A stretch of 64,000 bases of DNA. It comes from Allorhizobium pseudoryzae. Lineage in GTDB: Bacteria; Pseudomonadota; Alphaproteobacteria; Rhizobiales; Rhizobiaceae. Location: the NCBI RefSeq assembly GCF_011046245.1, contig NZ_CP049241.1, positions 3,054,001-3,118,000 on the forward strand. The letters run 5' to 3'. The translations under genes were made by a program, and so were the position numbers. Below, piece after piece: positions 20,357 through 30,987 of this stretch. The first letter of the stretch is position 1. Each line of letters starts with the position of its first letter. The notes under the pieces are model-generated. The model worked only from the letters and a program-made list of their open reading frames with translations. It was not told the origin of the DNA and searched no databases.

Positions 20357-20548
20357 CCGCTGCCGTCCCTCTCCATCGGGCGTGATCGCCCTGGAGGTCT
20401 GGCGTCAGCCTGGGAAAGCCGACGCGAGATCGAATTGAGTTCCTGCCGCATCTCTCTCAGTCCAACGACATGCAGCCTGCGTGACTGTGGAGCAACACAT
20501 TGTGGCGAAAATGCAACGAACCCGGCAATGGTGTCAAGCGATGGCAGC

Positions 20549-22000
20549 TCAGGCCGTGCGTGAACTGCGATAAACGGAAACGCCGAGTTCTCTAATTTTC
20601 TTGCGCAGCGTGTTGCGGTTGAGGCCCAGAAGATCGGCCGCCTTGATCTGGTTGCCGCGGGTCGCGGTCAATGCGGCGAGAATCAGCGGATACTCCATCT
20701 CGGTCAGAACCCGATCATAAAGGCCCGGCGGCGGCAGACCGTCGCCGAAACTGGCGAAATAGGTGCGCATGTTTTCTTCTACAGCCTGCGAGATCGTCAG
20801 GTTGCCGGGGCGCGCGCCCATCTTGTCGATCGGGCTGTCGGGCACGTCCGCGCGCAACTCCTGGTCGATAATCTCGCGTGAAATTACATCCTGTGGATAA
20901 AGCGCCATCAGGCGCCGCACGAGGTTCTCCAGCTCGCGCACATTGCCCGGCCAGGCATAGGACTTCATGATGTCGAGCGCCTCGGTATCGAAGCGCTTGG
21001 CATCGAGCCCTTCCTTTTCGCCCTGCTGGATGAAGTGGCGCACGAGGTCGGGAATGTCCTCGGCGCGGTCCCGGAGCGGCGGCAGGCGCAGCGGCACGAC
21101 GTTCAGGCGATAATACAGATCCTCGCGGAAGAGGCCCTGATTGATCAGCTGCTTCAGATCCTTGTTGGTGGCGGCTACGATGCGCACGTCGGTGCGGATC
21201 GGGGTTCGACCACCCACCGTCGTATATTCGCCCTGCTGCAGGACACGCAAGAGACGCGTCTGTGCATCCATCGGCATATCGCCGATTTCGTCGAGGAAGA
21301 GTGTTCCGCCTTCGGCCTGCTCGAAGCGGCCGGTCGAGCGGTTCTGCGCGCCGGTAAACGCGCCCTTCTCGTGGCCGAACAGCTCCGATTCGATCAGGTC
21401 GCGCGGAATGGCGGCCATGTTGATCGCAACGAAGGGACCATTGCGGCGCTTGCCGTAATCATGCAGCGCACGGGCCACCAGTTCCTTGCCGGTGCCGGAC
21501 TCACCGGTGATCATCAGCGTCAGGTCCGTCTGCATCAGACGGGCCAGAACGCGGTAGATTTCCTGCATCGCGGCGGACCGGCCAACGAGCGGCATGCCGT
21601 CCTGCGTGTCGTCATCCAGCTTGGCGGGCTTGCGCTTCGGTTCGGCCAGCGCCCGACCGATGATGGCGATCAGTTCGGTGAGGTCAAAGGGCTTTGGCAG
21701 ATAGTCATAGGCGCCCTTTTCCGACGCCTTGATGGCGGTCATGAAGGTGTTCTGGGCGCTCATGACCAGCACCGGCAGTTCCGGCCTCGACTTCTTGATG
21801 CGCGGCAGAAGATCGAAGGCGTTCTCATCCGGCATCACCACGTCGGTCACGACAAGGTCACCCTCGCCGGCCGAAATCCAGCGCCACAGGGTGGCGGCAT
21901 TTGAGGTGATACGCACGTCGTAGCCGGCGCGGGTCAAGGCCTGGTTCAAGACGGTCCGGATGGCCGCGTCGTCGTCGGCGACAAGGATCGTAGCGGTCAT
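20549..22000 (-). CDS. ntrC: Nitrogen regulation response regulator NtrC
   Basis: Enhancer-binding activator of sigma-54 promoters for nitrogen assimilation. The 483-residue protein has a receiver domain (Asp53 in VVTDVVMP), an AAA+ domain with Walker A GESGTGKE, an intact GAFTGA loop and Walker [11 protein letters not shown], and a Fis-type HTH near the C-terminus ([18 protein letters not shown]). The start at 22000 gives [11 protein letters not shown] with AGGAAG upstream. It lies 19 nt after ntrB, so ntrB and ntrC are co-transcribed. Confidence 0.98.
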   Translation of the reverse strand: MTATILVADDDAAIRTVLNQALTRAGYDVRITSNAATLWRWISAGEGDLVVTDVVMPDENAFDLLPRIKKSRPELPVLVMSAQNTFMTAIKASEKGAYDYLPKPFDLTELIAIIGRALAEPKRKPAKLDDDTQDGMPLVGRSAAMQEIYRVLARLMQTDLTLMITGESGTGKELVARALHDYGKRRNGPFVAINMAAIPRDLIESELFGHEKGAFTGAQNRSTGRFEQAEGGTLFLDEIGDMPMDAQTRLLRVLQQGEYTTVGGRTPIRTDVRIVAATNKDLKQLINQGLFREDLYYRLNVVPLRLPPLRDRAEDIPDLVRHFIQQGEKEGLDAKRFDTEALDIMKSYAWPGNVRELENLVRRLMALYPQDVISREIIDQELRADVPDSPIDKMGARPGNLTISQAVEENMRTYFASFGDGLPPPGLYDRVLTEMEYPLILAALTATRGNQIKAADLLGLNRNTLRKKIRELGVSVYRSSRTA

Positions 22001-22019
22001 GTCAAGCTTCCTGTCGTGG

Positions 22020-23144
22020 TCATGGACGGCCCTCGTCAAAAGAGCCAGCATCCTTGTGCATGGGCATCAATACGCGAAAAATGGTGCGGCGCGCCTGGCT
22101 GTCACATTCAACAATGCCGCCGTGGCCGCCGATGATCTTGGCAACCAGTGCCAGACCGAGGCCGGAACCATTGGTCTTGGTGGTGATGAAGGGATCAAAG
22201 AGATGCGGCAGCAGATCGCTCGGCACGCCCGGGCCGTTGTCGATGACGCAGAACTCCAGGGGCAGCGAAATCTTTTCCCGCGTTCCCGCGACTGATAGGC
22301 GGATACCGGGACGGTAGGCCGTCGTCAGCATGATTTCGCCGTCCGGCTGGCCGCCGATCGCTTCCGCGGCATTCTTGATCAGGTTCAGGAACACCTGCAC
22401 GAGCTGGTCGCGGTTGGCATAGACCGGCGGCAGCGACGGATCGTAGTTTTCGAGGATCTTGATATCGCGGCCGAACCCCGCCTTGGCGATCGCCTTCACA
22501 TGGTCGAGCACCGAGTGAATGTTGAGCGGTACGCGGTCGACCGGGCGTTCATCGGAAAACACTTCCATGCGATCGACCAGCGAGACAATGCGGTCCGTCT
22601 CGTCGCAGATCAGCCGCGTCAGCGACCGGTCCTCGTCGGCAACCGAGCTTTCGAGAAGCTGGGCGGCTCCGCGGATGCCGGAAAGAGGGTTCTTGATCTC
22701 ATGCGCCAGCATGGAGGCAAGGCCGGTGACGGAACGCGCTGCGGCCCGGTGCGTCAGCTGGCGGTCGATCTTGTCGGCCATGGTGCGTTCCTGGAAGACC
22801 ACCACCACCGAACCGGGCTCGCTGACGACCGGGGCGACATAGAGGTCCACCAGCTTGTCCTGGCCGAGGCGCGGCGACGACAGATCGACGCGGTATTCGT
22901 TGACCGGCGCCTTGCGGTCGCGCACCTGATCGATCAGCGCGAGAAGCGGGCTGCCGAAGGGGATGAAGGTCGAGATCTTGTTGCGGGCCAGATGCGACGC
23001 ACTCGCGCCGAAAAAGGCCTCGGCCTCCCAGTTGGCGAAGGCGATCATCCCCTCCTGGTTGACAAGCACGACCGGGTTCTGAACCGAGTTCAGCACGGCC
23101 ATGGCGAGCGCGTTCGCGCCCTGATCGACGTGGTTCGGGCTCAT
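22020..23144 (-). CDS. ntrB: Nitrogen regulation sensor kinase/phosphatase NtrB
   Basis: Cytoplasmic sensor kinase that phosphorylates or dephosphorylates NtrC under control of PII proteins. The 374-residue protein has an N-terminal PAS domain, a HisKA domain with the phospho-histidine in [20 protein letters not shown], and a HATPase domain ([33 protein letters not shown]). There is no transmembrane segment, as expected for NtrB. Its ATG overlaps the dusB TGA (ATGA), so the two are translationally coupled in the classical nifR3-ntrB-ntrC arrangement. Confidence 0.97.
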   Translation of the reverse strand: MSPNHVDQGANALAMAVLNSVQNPVVLVNQEGMIAFANWEAEAFFGASASHLARNKISTFIPFGSPLLALIDQVRDRKAPVNEYRVDLSSPRLGQDKLVDLYVAPVVSEPGSVVVVFQERTMADKIDRQLTHRAAARSVTGLASMLAHEIKNPLSGIRGAAQLLESSVADEDRSLTRLICDETDRIVSLVDRMEVFSDERPVDRVPLNIHSVLDHVKAIAKAGFGRDIKILENYDPSLPPVYANRDQLVQVFLNLIKNAAEAIGGQPDGEIMLTTAYRPGIRLSVAGTREKISLPLEFCVIDNGPGVPSDLLPHLFDPFITTKTNGSGLGLALVAKIIGGHGGIVECDSQARRTIFRVLMPMHKDAGSFDEGRP

Positions 23145-24160
23145 GCGGCCTCCTTGCAGGGTTCGCCGGTGGCCTCCGAGAGGGCGCGCTCAAGAAGCTC
23201 AAGCACCCGCTCCGGGTTCTTTTCTGTCATCAGTCGCGCCTTTTCCTGCTGGCCGAAACCCGGCGCATTGCGGTCGAGATACCAGCCCACATGTTTGCGG
23301 GCATGGCGAAGACCGGCCTCGCGACCGTAAAAGCCGAGCATCATCTCGTAGTGTTCACAGACGACGGCGGCCCGCTCGGCGGCTGCAGGTTCTCGCTGTC
23401 CCGCCAGAACGCCGCAATGCCACGGTCGGCCCTGAGCGCCTCTGCCGATCATCACCGCATCGGCGCCCGATCGTGTCAGGATCGTCCGGGCATCGGCGTC
23501 CGTTTCCACATCGCCATTGGCGATCAGCGGGATCGAGATCGCCTCCCGCACAGGGCGGATCGCATCCCAATCGGCACGGCCTTCATAAAATTGCATGCGG
23601 GTACGCCCATGCACGGTGATCAGCTGCACGCCGGCCTTTTCGGCGCGGGTGGCGATCTCCGGCGCGTTGATGGAGTTCTCATCCCAGCCGAGACGCATCT
23701 TGACAGTCACGGGAACCTTGACCGCAGCCACGACGGCTTCAATCAGCGAGAGCGCGTGATCCGGATCGCGCATCAGCGCCGAGCCGGAATAACCGCCCGT
23801 CACCTTCTTGGCCGGACATCCCATGTTGATGTCGATGATATCGGCGCCATTCGCTTCGGAAATGCGGGCGGCCTCCGCCATCCAGTGCGCCTCGCGCCCG
23901 GCAAGCTGCACCATGTGCGGACGAATGCCCGTGCCCTTCAGGCGCTCCCATGATTCGCCCTTATTGTGCGCCAGCTCGCGGCTCGCTACCATTTCGGTGA
24001 CAACCAACCCCGCGCCGTAACGCCATGCCAGTTGGCGGAATGGCAGATCGGTCACGCCGGACATGGGCGCCAGCACGATGCGGTTGCGGATATCGACCGA
24101 CCCGATGGCAAAAGGCGATGCAAGATCGAAGAGACTCAATTGATGATCTTTCGGGCACAT
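23141..24160 (-). CDS. dusB: tRNA dihydrouridine synthase DusB (NifR3)
   Basis: Flavoenzyme that reduces uridine to dihydrouridine in the tRNA D-loop. The 339-residue TIM-barrel protein has the Dus signatures [13 protein letters not shown], the catalytic-Cys motif [26 protein letters not shown], and IANGDV for FMN binding. In alphaproteobacteria this gene (nifR3) heads the ntrBC operon, as here. The upstream region to ispDF is divergent (169 nt). Start ATG at 24160 with AGGGCAG upstream. Confidence 0.96.
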   Translation of the reverse strand: MCPKDHQLSLFDLASPFAIGSVDIRNRIVLAPMSGVTDLPFRQLAWRYGAGLVVTEMVASRELAHNKGESWERLKGTGIRPHMVQLAGREAHWMAEAARISEANGADIIDINMGCPAKKVTGGYSGSALMRDPDHALSLIEAVVAAVKVPVTVKMRLGWDENSINAPEIATRAEKAGVQLITVHGRTRMQFYEGRADWDAIRPVREAISIPLIANGDVETDADARTILTRSGADAVMIGRGAQGRPWHCGVLAGQREPAAAERAAVVCEHYEMMLGFYGREAGLRHARKHVGWYLDRNAPGFGQQEKARLMTEKNPERVLELLERALSEATGEPCKEAA

Positions 24161-24329
24161 GAAATTTCTGCCCTATTTTTATTCAGTGTTTCGGCGTTTG
24201 CCAAGGGGTAATCCCAGTCTGCGTTATTTCTAGGCGACATGCTGGAAAAGGTGCTTTTGAGTCTATAGTTCTCGGCTGTCAATTCCTCATGTCAATCAAA
24301 TCCCTAAGGATGCCCGGATCCTCGCCTGC

Positions 24330-25526
24330 ATGATCATTGGAACAGTCATCGTTGCCGCCGGACGCGGCGAACGCGCCGGAGCGCCGGAAGAGGGACCGAA
24401 GCAATATCGCCGGATCGGCGGGCACGCCGTCATCCGCCATACGCTTCACGCCTTCCTGTCCCGGCAGTCCGCGGGACCGATCGTCGTCGTCATCCATCCG
24501 GACGACCGGGCGCTCTTTGCAGACGCTTGCGCGGGCCTCGCTGACGTTTCCCGCATCCTGACCACCTTCGGCGGTTCCACCCGCCAGCAATCGGTTCTCG
24601 AAGGCCTGCGCCGTCTGGCCGACACCGATGCCACCCATGTGATGATTCACGATGCTGCCCGGCCTTTCGTCGATCACGGCCTTCTGGAGCGTATTGCAGC
24701 CGAACTTGCGCGCGGTGAAACCGCAGTGCTTCCGGCACTCCCCGTTACCGACACGCTGAAGCGGGCGGGCTCGGACGCCACCATCGAGACGACGGTCTCG
24801 CGGGCCGGACTGTGGGCCGCCCAGACGCCGCAGAGTTTTGTGCTTCCCGCCATCCTCGACGCCCATGAACGGGCAGCGCGTTCGGGGCGCAGCGATTTTA
24901 CCGACGATGCCTCGATTGCCGAATGGGCCAACATACCCGTTCGGTTAATCGAAGGCTCTCCCGACAACGTGAAACTGACGCTGAGACGAGATATCACCAT
25001 GGCCGACGAAAAGCTTTCCCGCCACCCTGCCCTGCCCGATGTCCGGACCGGCAACGGCTACGATGTCCACCAGCTGGTCGAAGGCGACGGGGTCACGCTG
25101 TGCGGCGTCTTCATCGCCCATGACCAGAAGCTGAGCGGCCATTCGGATGCGGATGTCGCCCTGCATGCGCTGACCGATGCGCTGCTTGCCACCTGCGGCG
25201 CGGGCGATATCGGCGATCATTTCCCACCGTCGGATCCGCAATGGAAAGGCGCCGCCTCGCGGATCTTCCTGGCCCACGCGGCCGATATCGTGCGCCAGCA
25301 CGGTGGCATCATCACCAATGCCGATGTCTCGATCATCGCGGAGGCACCGAAGGTCGGGCCGCATCGACAGGCCATGCGACAGGCCCTGTCGGAGATTCTG
25401 GGCATTTCCATCGACCGCTGTTCGATCAAGGCGACCACCAACGAGAAGATCGGCTTTATTGGCCGCAAGGAGGGCATTGCGGCGATTGCGACCGCAACCG
25501 TCGTCTATGGGGTGCTGACGCAATGA
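24330..25526 (+). CDS. ispDF: Bifunctional IspD/IspF enzyme of the MEP isoprenoid pathway
   Basis: Fusion of 2-C-methyl-D-erythritol 4-phosphate cytidylyltransferase (IspD, residues 1 to about 220; motif [12 protein letters not shown] plus HDAARPFVD) with 2-C-methyl-D-erythritol 2,4-cyclodiphosphate synthase (IspF, about residues 235-398; [27 protein letters not shown], metal ligands in DVH and SDAD). The two supply isoprenoid precursors; such fusions are known in alphaproteobacteria. The 398-residue length is typical. The TGA overlaps the cinA ATG by 4 nt (ATGA). Confidence 0.97.
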   Translation: MIIGTVIVAAGRGERAGAPEEGPKQYRRIGGHAVIRHTLHAFLSRQSAGPIVVVIHPDDRALFADACAGLADVSRILTTFGGSTRQQSVLEGLRRLADTDATHVMIHDAARPFVDHGLLERIAAELARGETAVLPALPVTDTLKRAGSDATIETTVSRAGLWAAQTPQSFVLPAILDAHERAARSGRSDFTDDASIAEWANIPVRLIEGSPDNVKLTLRRDITMADEKLSRHPALPDVRTGNGYDVHQLVEGDGVTLCGVFIAHDQKLSGHSDADVALHALTDALLATCGAGDIGDHFPPSDPQWKGAASRIFLAHAADIVRQHGGIITNADVSIIAEAPKVGPHRQAMRQALSEILGISIDRCSIKATTNEKIGFIGRKEGIAAIATATVVYGVLTQ

Positions 25527-26023
25527 CCGCTTTCGCACCGGATCTCCTTCAGCGCGCAGAACAGGTCATTGCGCGCTACCGCGATCGCGGCTGGATGATT
25601 GCCACTGCCGAATCCTGCACCGGCGGACTGATTGCCGGCGCGCTCACCGAAATCGCCGGCTCGTCTTCCGTTGTCGATCGCGGCTTCGTCACCTACAGCA
25701 ATGCGGCGAAGACGGACCTGCTCGGCGTCATGCCGGCGACACTCGACGCCTACGGCGCCGTTTCGCGCGAAACCGCGCTGCAGATGGTGAAGGGTGCGCT
25801 TTGGCGGTCATACGCGAATACTGCGGTCGCCGTGACGGGCATTGCCGGCCCCGGCGGCGGCTCGGCCAACAAACCTGTGGGCCTCGTGCACCTGGCCGCT
25901 GCCAGCCGCGACGGCCGGATGATCCACCGGGAGATGCGCTACGGCGATTTGGGGCGAGACGGCGTGCGTCTTGCCACCATCATGACGGCGCTGGAGCTGC
26001 TGCTGGACCTCGCTCAGGCGTAG
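25523..26023 (+). CDS. CinA family nicotinamide-nucleotide amidohydrolase (PncC type)
   Basis: A 166-residue protein corresponding to the CinA C-terminal domain alone, known in family members to deamidate nicotinamide mononucleotide and recycle pyridine nucleotides. The family motifs [23 protein letters not shown] and [18 protein letters not shown] are intact. It has no N-terminal COG1058 domain, so it is the PncC-like short form. It is translationally coupled to ispDF (ATGA overlap), and its last 10 nt overlap the convergent COQ10-like gene. Confidence 0.93.
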   Translation: MTAFAPDLLQRAEQVIARYRDRGWMIATAESCTGGLIAGALTEIAGSSSVVDRGFVTYSNAAKTDLLGVMPATLDAYGAVSRETALQMVKGALWRSYANTAVAVTGIAGPGGGSANKPVGLVHLAAASRDGRMIHREMRYGDLGRDGVRLATIMTALELLLDLAQA

Positions 26024-26457
26024 ATCTTGTCAGCCCGTGCTTCGAAGGCTTCGGCAAACATGCGGAAGGCGCGGTCGAACATCGAGCCCATCACGGCGCC
26101 GAGAATGCGGCTCTTGAACTCGTAATCGATATAGAAATCGACGACGGAACCCTGCGCCGCCGGCTGGAAACGCCAGCGGTTGTCGAGATACTTGAACGGC
26201 CCTTCGATGTATTTCACATCGATCACCAGTTCGGCCGGATTGAGCAGAACCTGCGTCGTGAAGGTCTCGCGGATCGCCTTGTATCCCACCGTCATGTCGG
26301 CCAAAAGCAGCGTCTTCCCATCCCGCTCCTTGCGCGAGCGCACGCTTAGCGCATCACACAGCGGCAGGAACTGCGGGTACTTCTCCACATCGGCGACAAG
26401 CGCGAACATGTCTTCTGCGGAATGCTTAACGGGGCGGTGATTTTCAAACTTCGGCAT
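26014..26457 (-). CDS. COQ10/RatA-like START-domain protein
   Basis: A 147-residue START/SRPBCC-fold protein of the COQ10/RatA family (COG2867). Family motifs include HSAEDMFALVADVEKYPQFLP near the N-terminus and a C-terminal helix FDRAFRMFAEAFEARA. Family knowledge: mitochondrial Coq10 binds ubiquinone and aids respiration; the E. coli homologue RatA was linked to ribosome association and a toxin role. In alphaproteobacteria a ubiquinone-binding role is more likely, especially beside lipA; this is inferred. It starts 498 nt downstream of lipA with a small ORF on the opposite strand between them, so it probably has its own promoter in the AT-richer 26458-26725 stretch. Confidence 0.88.
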   Translation of the reverse strand: MPKFENHRPVKHSAEDMFALVADVEKYPQFLPLCDALSVRSRKERDGKTLLLADMTVGYKAIRETFTTQVLLNPAELVIDVKYIEGPFKYLDNRWRFQPAAQGSVVDFYIDYEFKSRILGAVMGSMFDRAFRMFAEAFEARADKIYA

Positions 26458-26725
26458 GGTTTTCAGCTAATGGTCAACAGGATCGTTGGCAAGTGACAGT
26501 TGGTCGCTGCCGCCCGCTTTCCCCGAAAGCGCTCGACTGTCCAACTGGGAAGGGCAACTTGTCGCCGCAACCGCAAGAACCAAATTTACTATCCTTCTTC
26601 AATCTAGACTTCACATTCATCAAAATCTTGACGCAATAATCCGCCAGTGCAATCAAAGTTGCGAGCGACAATACATTCCTGCGCCAGTCCAGATCCGACA
26701 TTGTGCAGAATACAGAGCAAGACCC

Positions 26726-26893
26726 ATGGATGATTTTACGCATTTGATGCAGTTACTGGAAGCAGCCCGCCAGCTTGCGGACCTGAACGACCTGCCCGTC
26801 CTCGCCTACCTCGTCGGGGTTGCCAAGGAAGAGGCCCGGTCGCACCGTTTTGCGCTGCGCGACAAGAAGAGCGGCCGTATCCGCAAAAGCTGA
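26726..26893 (+). CDS. Small hypothetical protein of 55 residues
   Basis: An ATG at 26726 begins a 55-residue frame: acidic N-terminus (MDDFTHLMQLLEAARQLADL), a helical middle (VLAYLVGVAKEEA) and a basic C-terminus (RDKKSGRIRKS). The amphipathic helical profile and GC-rich codons contrast with the AT-rich sequence immediately upstream, which supports a real gene starting here. The frame remains open 80 codons further upstream, but those codons look non-coding. It lies alone between two minus-strand genes. I do not recognise a family. Confidence 0.6.
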   Translation: MDDFTHLMQLLEAARQLADLNDLPVLAYLVGVAKEEARSHRFALRDKKSGRIRKS

Positions 26894-26955
26894 CACAGAC
26901 ACCGCAGACCGATCGCGGGAGATGCCTCACCTCCAGCGCCCTGCCAACCATCCGA

Positions 26956-27933
26956 TCATTCCGCCGCAGCGAGAACCTTTTTCTCACGCGCCGCCTTCAG
27001 CCGGGCAAAGTCATCGCCCGCATGATGTGACGAGCGGGTGAGCGGGCTCGACGAGACCATCAGGAAGCCCTTGGTGTAGGCCACCGTCTCGTACGACTTG
27101 AACTCTTCCGGCGTGACGAATTTTTCCACTTTGTGGTGCTTGCGGGTCGGCTGCAGATACTGGCCGATCGTCAGGAAATCGACGTCTGCGGTGCGAAGGT
27201 CGTCCATCAACTGCAGCACTTCGTTGCGCTCTTCGCCAAGCCCGACCATGATGCCGGACTTGGTGAACATGGTGGGATCCAGTTCCTTGACCCGCTGCAG
27301 CAGGCGCACCGAATGGAAATAGCGCGCGCCGGGACGCACCGTCAGGTAATTGCCGGGCACGGTTTCCATATTGTGGTTGAAGACGTCGGGCTTGGCAGCG
27401 ACGACGCGCTCCAGCGCACCGGGCTTTTTCAGGAAGTCCGGCGTCAGGATCTCGATGGTCGTCGTCGGTGACGCGGCGCGGATCGCCCAGATCACCTTTT
27501 CAAAATGTTCCGCGCCACCATCGTCCAGATCGTCACGATCGACCGAGGTGATGACGACGTGGCTCAAGCCCATCTGGCGCACGGCCTTGGCGACGTTTTC
27601 CGGCTCGTCCTGGTCCAGCGCGTTCGGCTTGCCGGTCGCGACGTTGCAGAAGGCACAGGCACGCGTACAGATCTCGCCCATGATCATGAACGTCGCGTGC
27701 TTCTTGTCCCAGCACTCGCCGATGTTCGGGCAGCCGGCTTCCTCGCACACGGTGACCAGCTTGTGGCTGCGCACCAGTTCGCGGGTTTCCTGATAGCCCT
27801 TGGAGGTCGGCGCCTTCACGCGGATCCATTCCGGCTTGCGCATCACCTCGGTATCGGGCCGATGCGCCTTTTCCGGATGGCGGACGCGCTTGGCATCATC
27901 CGTCAAGGCGGTGCGATCAAGAATGGTGACCAT
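26956..27933 (-). CDS. lipA: Lipoyl synthase
   Basis: Radical SAM enzyme that inserts two sulfurs into protein-bound octanoyl groups, making the lipoyl cofactor of GcvH, PdhB, PdhC and other 2-oxoacid dehydrogenases. The 325-residue protein has the auxiliary-cluster motif C-x4-C-x5-C ([12 protein letters not shown]), the radical SAM motif CTRACAFC, and the C-terminal [13 protein letters not shown] with the conserved Arg-Ser-Ser. An AGGTT sequence precedes the ATG at 27933. It follows the GlsB-like gene after 36 nt, and the lpdA/pdh genes lie further upstream on the same strand. Confidence 0.98.
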   Translation of the reverse strand: MVTILDRTALTDDAKRVRHPEKAHRPDTEVMRKPEWIRVKAPTSKGYQETRELVRSHKLVTVCEEAGCPNIGECWDKKHATFMIMGEICTRACAFCNVATGKPNALDQDEPENVAKAVRQMGLSHVVITSVDRDDLDDGGAEHFEKVIWAIRAASPTTTIEILTPDFLKKPGALERVVAAKPDVFNHNMETVPGNYLTVRPGARYFHSVRLLQRVKELDPTMFTKSGIMVGLGEERNEVLQLMDDLRTADVDFLTIGQYLQPTRKHHKVEKFVTPEEFKSYETVAYTKGFLMVSSSPLTRSSHHAGDDFARLKAAREKKVLAAAE

Positions 27934-27969
27934 GATAACCTGCTTTCAAAGCCGCCGGGCAGTGGCGGA

Positions 27970-28218
27970 TTAGCGTCTGACGAGTTTGGCGACAAATAAC
28001 AGAGCACAGGCGCCAATGAAACCGCTGACCAGCCCGCCCCAGACGCCCGGTTCGACCCAGATGCCGGCCCGCTGCAGAATAGCGCTGGCCAATGCGGCAC
28101 CGACCACGCCGATGACGATGTTCATGAAGACGCCGAAGCGGAGATCCATCAACATGCCGGCCAGCCATCCGGCCAGTCCGCCGATGATGATCGTGCCGAA
28201 GAAACCCAAACCTTCCAT
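27970..28218 (-). CDS. GlsB/YeaQ/YmgE family small membrane protein
   Basis: An 82-residue, almost entirely hydrophobic protein with about three membrane helices and glycine-rich packing motifs (IIGGLAGWLAGMLM; FMNIVIGVVGAALAS; GGLVSGFIGACALLFVA). This is the transglycosylase-associated / GlsB stress-response family of inner-membrane proteins; the function is not defined. GGAGGGCGGTC precedes the ATG. It is on the same strand as and 36 nt ahead of lipA, but separated from lpdA by the intergenic repeat. Confidence 0.9.
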   Translation of the reverse strand: MEGLGFFGTIIIGGLAGWLAGMLMDLRFGVFMNIVIGVVGAALASAILQRAGIWVEPGVWGGLVSGFIGACALLFVAKLVRR

Positions 28219-28304
28219 GACCGCCCTCCGTTCTGGACACTCATATGGCCCCTTAAGGACCCAATCACAATAAGCGTCTCGCCGTCATGGGGCGGGATCA
28301 AAAA

Positions 28305-28425
28305 GCCCCTCATCCGGCTGCCGCCACCCTCTCTCCGCAGACGGGGAGAAGGGCCGTATGGTACCGCCGCACCGCATGCCTGAACCGCGTCCCCTCTCCC
28401 CGCAGGCGGGGAGAGGGTTAGGGGC
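28305..28425. repeat. Rhizobial intergenic palindromic element, copy 2
   Basis: Same architecture as the copy at 1762-1900: GCCCCTCATCCGGCTGCCGC at one end, a CTCTCCG/CGGGGAGAAG inverted repeat, a variable middle, a CCTCTCCCCG/CGGGGAGAGG inverted repeat, and TTAGGGGC at the far end. It occupies the gap between lpdA and the GlsB-like gene. This copy lacks the GGTGA in the closing arm, and its variable middle has a different sequence. Confidence 0.85.
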
Positions 28426-28444
28426 AAAGCCGCATGGCTCGACC

Positions 28445-29890
28445 TCAGGCGTTCAGCACCCTGCCATAGGCGTCGAGCACGCTTTCCTTCATCATCTCCG
28501 AGAGCGTCGGATGCGGGAAGATCGTGTGCATCAGCTCTTCTTCCGTCGTCTCCAGGTTCATGGCGACGACGAAACCCTGGATGAGTTCGGTCACTTCCGC
28601 ACCAACCATATGCGCGCCGATCAACTCGCCGGTCTTCTTGTCGAAGATGGTCTTGATCATGCCCTGGTCTTCGCCGAGCGCGATCGCCTTGCCATTGGCG
28701 GCAAAGGAATAGCGGCCGACGCGGATATCGCGGCCTTCCGCCTTGGCCTTGGCTTCCGTGAGGCCGACCGAGGCGACCTGCGGGTTGCAATAGGTGCAGC
28801 CCGGGATCTTCGCCTTGTCCATCGGGTGAACGCCCGGAACGCCGGCGATCTTTTCGATGCAGATGACACCTTCGTGCTCGGCCTTGTGGGCAAGCATCGG
28901 CGGGCCGGCCACGTCGCCGATCGCATAGAGGCCAGGCACGTTCGTCTTGCCGTAGCCGTCGATGACGATGCAGCCGCGGTCGGTCTTCACGCCCAGCGTT
29001 TCAAGGCCGAGGTTTTCGATATTGCCCTGCACGCCGACAGCCGAGATCAGACGATCCGCGGTAATCTGCTGCACCTTGCCGTCCTTCGTCTCGACATGCG
29101 CGGTGATCGAGTTCGCGCCCTTCTCGACCTTGGAGACCTTGGCTTCGGTGATGATCTTCAGGCCGCGCTTTTCCAGCTGCTTGCGGGCGAAGGTGGAGAT
29201 TTCCACATCTTCGACCGGCATGATGTTCGCCATCAGTTCGACGACCGTCACGTCGACGCCCATCGAGCGATAGAAGGAGGCGAACTCGATGCCGATGGCA
29301 CCGGAGCCTATGACGACGATCGACTTCGGCATGAAGTCCGGCTTCATCGCTTCGAAATAGGTCCAGATCAACTTGCCATCCGGCTCGATGCCGGGCAGCG
29401 CCCGCGGGCGGGCACCAGTCGCAACGATGATGTGCTTGGCCGTATAGGTCCCCTCGCCCAGCACGCCCTTCGGAACCGGGTTCTGCGGCTGCACCGCCGG
29501 CTTGGACGATGCACCGACGACGATCTCGCCGGGCTTGGTGAGCTTTGCTTCGCCCCAGATCACGTCGATCTTGTTCTTCTTCATCAGGAAGGCCACGCCG
29601 CCGTTCAGCCGTGCGGAGACACCGCGCGACCGGGCGACGACATCCTTGACGTCCGCCGTCATCGTGCCGTTCAGCGTCAGGCCGTAAGCCTTGGCGTGAT
29701 TGGCATGATCGAGGATTTCCGCCGAGCGCAACAGCGCCTTCGTCGGGATGCAGCCCCAGTTGAGGCAGATGCCGCCCAGATGCTCGCGCTCCACGATGGC
29801 CGTCTTCAGGCCAAGCTGAGCCGCACGGATTGCGGTGACATAACCGCCGGGGCCGGAGCCGATGATGATGACGTCGTAGGATTGAGCCAT
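28445..29890 (-). CDS. lpdA: Dihydrolipoyl dehydrogenase (E3)
   Basis: FAD enzyme that reoxidises dihydrolipoyl groups with NAD+. The 481-residue protein starts with the FAD-binding DVIIIGSGPGGYVTAIRAA, has the redox-active disulfide Cys42/Cys47 in GGICLNWGCIPTK, a second NAD-binding GSGAIGIEFASFY, and the C-terminal interface with the active-site His-Glu region (HPTLSEMMKE). The start at 29890 (MAQSYDV) has GGAAG upstream. It sits downstream of pdhABC with three small genes intervening, so it is probably the E3 of the pyruvate dehydrogenase complex. It could also serve the glycine cleavage system. Confidence 0.97.
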   Translation of the reverse strand: MAQSYDVIIIGSGPGGYVTAIRAAQLGLKTAIVEREHLGGICLNWGCIPTKALLRSAEILDHANHAKAYGLTLNGTMTADVKDVVARSRGVSARLNGGVAFLMKKNKIDVIWGEAKLTKPGEIVVGASSKPAVQPQNPVPKGVLGEGTYTAKHIIVATGARPRALPGIEPDGKLIWTYFEAMKPDFMPKSIVVIGSGAIGIEFASFYRSMGVDVTVVELMANIMPVEDVEISTFARKQLEKRGLKIITEAKVSKVEKGANSITAHVETKDGKVQQITADRLISAVGVQGNIENLGLETLGVKTDRGCIVIDGYGKTNVPGLYAIGDVAGPPMLAHKAEHEGVICIEKIAGVPGVHPMDKAKIPGCTYCNPQVASVGLTEAKAKAEGRDIRVGRYSFAANGKAIALGEDQGMIKTIFDKKTGELIGAHMVGAEVTELIQGFVVAMNLETTEEELMHTIFPHPTLSEMMKESVLDAYGRVLNA

Positions 29891-29975
29891 GGGCGCTTCC
29901 ACTCCTTCCAGAATTTATCGAACCGGCTCTTCGCCGTCGTTTTTGTTCTTGCCGGGAGTGGAAGCGGCGGACTGG

Positions 29976-30242
29976 TCAGGCTTCGGCCTGTTCGACCAGC
30001 GGCTCCGCCCGCGTCAACATCCCATGTATTTCATCCTTCAGGGCCAGGCGCTGCTTGCGCAGGTTTGCCATGTGGACGTCGTCGCAGGGCTCCAGATCCG
30101 TTTCGGCCAGATGGATGCGATGGTTGACGTCCTCGTACTGGCTTGCCAGCCGGTGAAAGTGCCCGTCCGTCTCCCGCAGGTGGCGCATCTGTCCCAGATG
30201 CTCCGGAAACTCCTCTGCGAGGTGATGTGGGGTATTCGACAT
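29976..30242 (-). CDS. DUF465 (YdcH-like) small protein
   Basis: An 88-residue charged, helical protein resembling the DUF465/YdcH family, with LKDEIHGMLTRAE near the C-terminus and a central HMANLRKQRLALKDEI. The family is usually 65-80 residues; function unknown. GGAGGGAAGATC directly precedes the ATG. It lies between lpdA and the SGNH hydrolase gene on the same strand, with gaps of about 85-98 nt on both sides, so it may be on the pdh-lpd transcript. Confidence 0.8.
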   Translation of the reverse strand: MSNTPHHLAEEFPEHLGQMRHLRETDGHFHRLASQYEDVNHRIHLAETDLEPCDDVHMANLRKQRLALKDEIHGMLTRAEPLVEQAEA

Positions 30243-30340
30243 GATCTTCCCTCCGTCTGCTTGACTTCGAGTGTCATGCTACTCTCACCGTTTGCCTGTT
30301 CTCCTTGACCCTGATCAATCTTACCTTGTTCTACGGCGTC

Positions 30341-30979
30341 TCATACACCCAGCATCATGCGCACGATCGGTTCGAGACCGCGGCCGATCGCCCGTGTATT
30401 GTCGGCATCCAGATGGATCCCGTCGAGCGGCGACGTCTTGGCCACCGAACCCGCATCGAAGAAACCGCAGCCCGTCTCATCCGCCAGATCCCGGTAGAGG
30501 CTGGCCAGCATCGCCGATTCGTCCAGCGCGCCGCGAAACATCGCGGCAAACTGCACGTTCGCCGTCTCGCAGGTTTTCGGCGGCGCGACGATGAGGATAT
30601 CCGGCCCGTCGAAATCGAACCCCCAGGCATGATGGCGGATCAGTTGCACCAGCCGCTTCATGCCGCTTGCAGCAAGCGTCGCGGAGCCAGCGATGCCCCG
30701 CTTCATGTCGTTGGTGCCGAGCATCAGGATCACCAGATCCAGAGGCTTGTGCGTTTCCAGTACGCTCGGCAGCAGTTTCGCGCCGTTTCGGTCGCAGTCG
30801 GCCAGATGATCGTCATAGGCTGTGGTGCGACCGTTCAGCCCTTCGGGGATCACCCGCACACCATGACCCAGCGCCTTCTGCAGCACGCTCGTCCAGCGGT
30901 TCTCGTATTCATGCCGGCCGAGCGTGACGGGATCATATCCCCAGGTCAGACTGTCACCGAAGGCGAGAATGGATTTCAT
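30341..30979 (-). CDS. SGNH/GDSL hydrolase family protein
   Basis: A 212-residue serine hydrolase with the four SGNH blocks: GDSLTWGYD (nucleophile Ser), Gly in EGLNGRTT, Asn in MLGTNDM, and the Asp-His pair in DGIHLDADN. No signal peptide is visible, so the protein is likely cytoplasmic. Family members are esterases or arylesterases; the substrate cannot be told from sequence. It is embedded between pdhC and lpdA on the same strand, starting 8 nt after a small coiled-coil gene, which suggests co-transcription with the PDH genes. A link to acyl or lipoyl metabolism is only a guess. Confidence 0.9.
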   Translation of the reverse strand: MKSILAFGDSLTWGYDPVTLGRHEYENRWTSVLQKALGHGVRVIPEGLNGRTTAYDDHLADCDRNGAKLLPSVLETHKPLDLVILMLGTNDMKRGIAGSATLAASGMKRLVQLIRHHAWGFDFDGPDILIVAPPKTCETANVQFAAMFRGALDESAMLASLYRDLADETGCGFFDAGSVAKTSPLDGIHLDADNTRAIGRGLEPIVRMMLGV

Positions 30980-30987
30980 GTCTTAAG

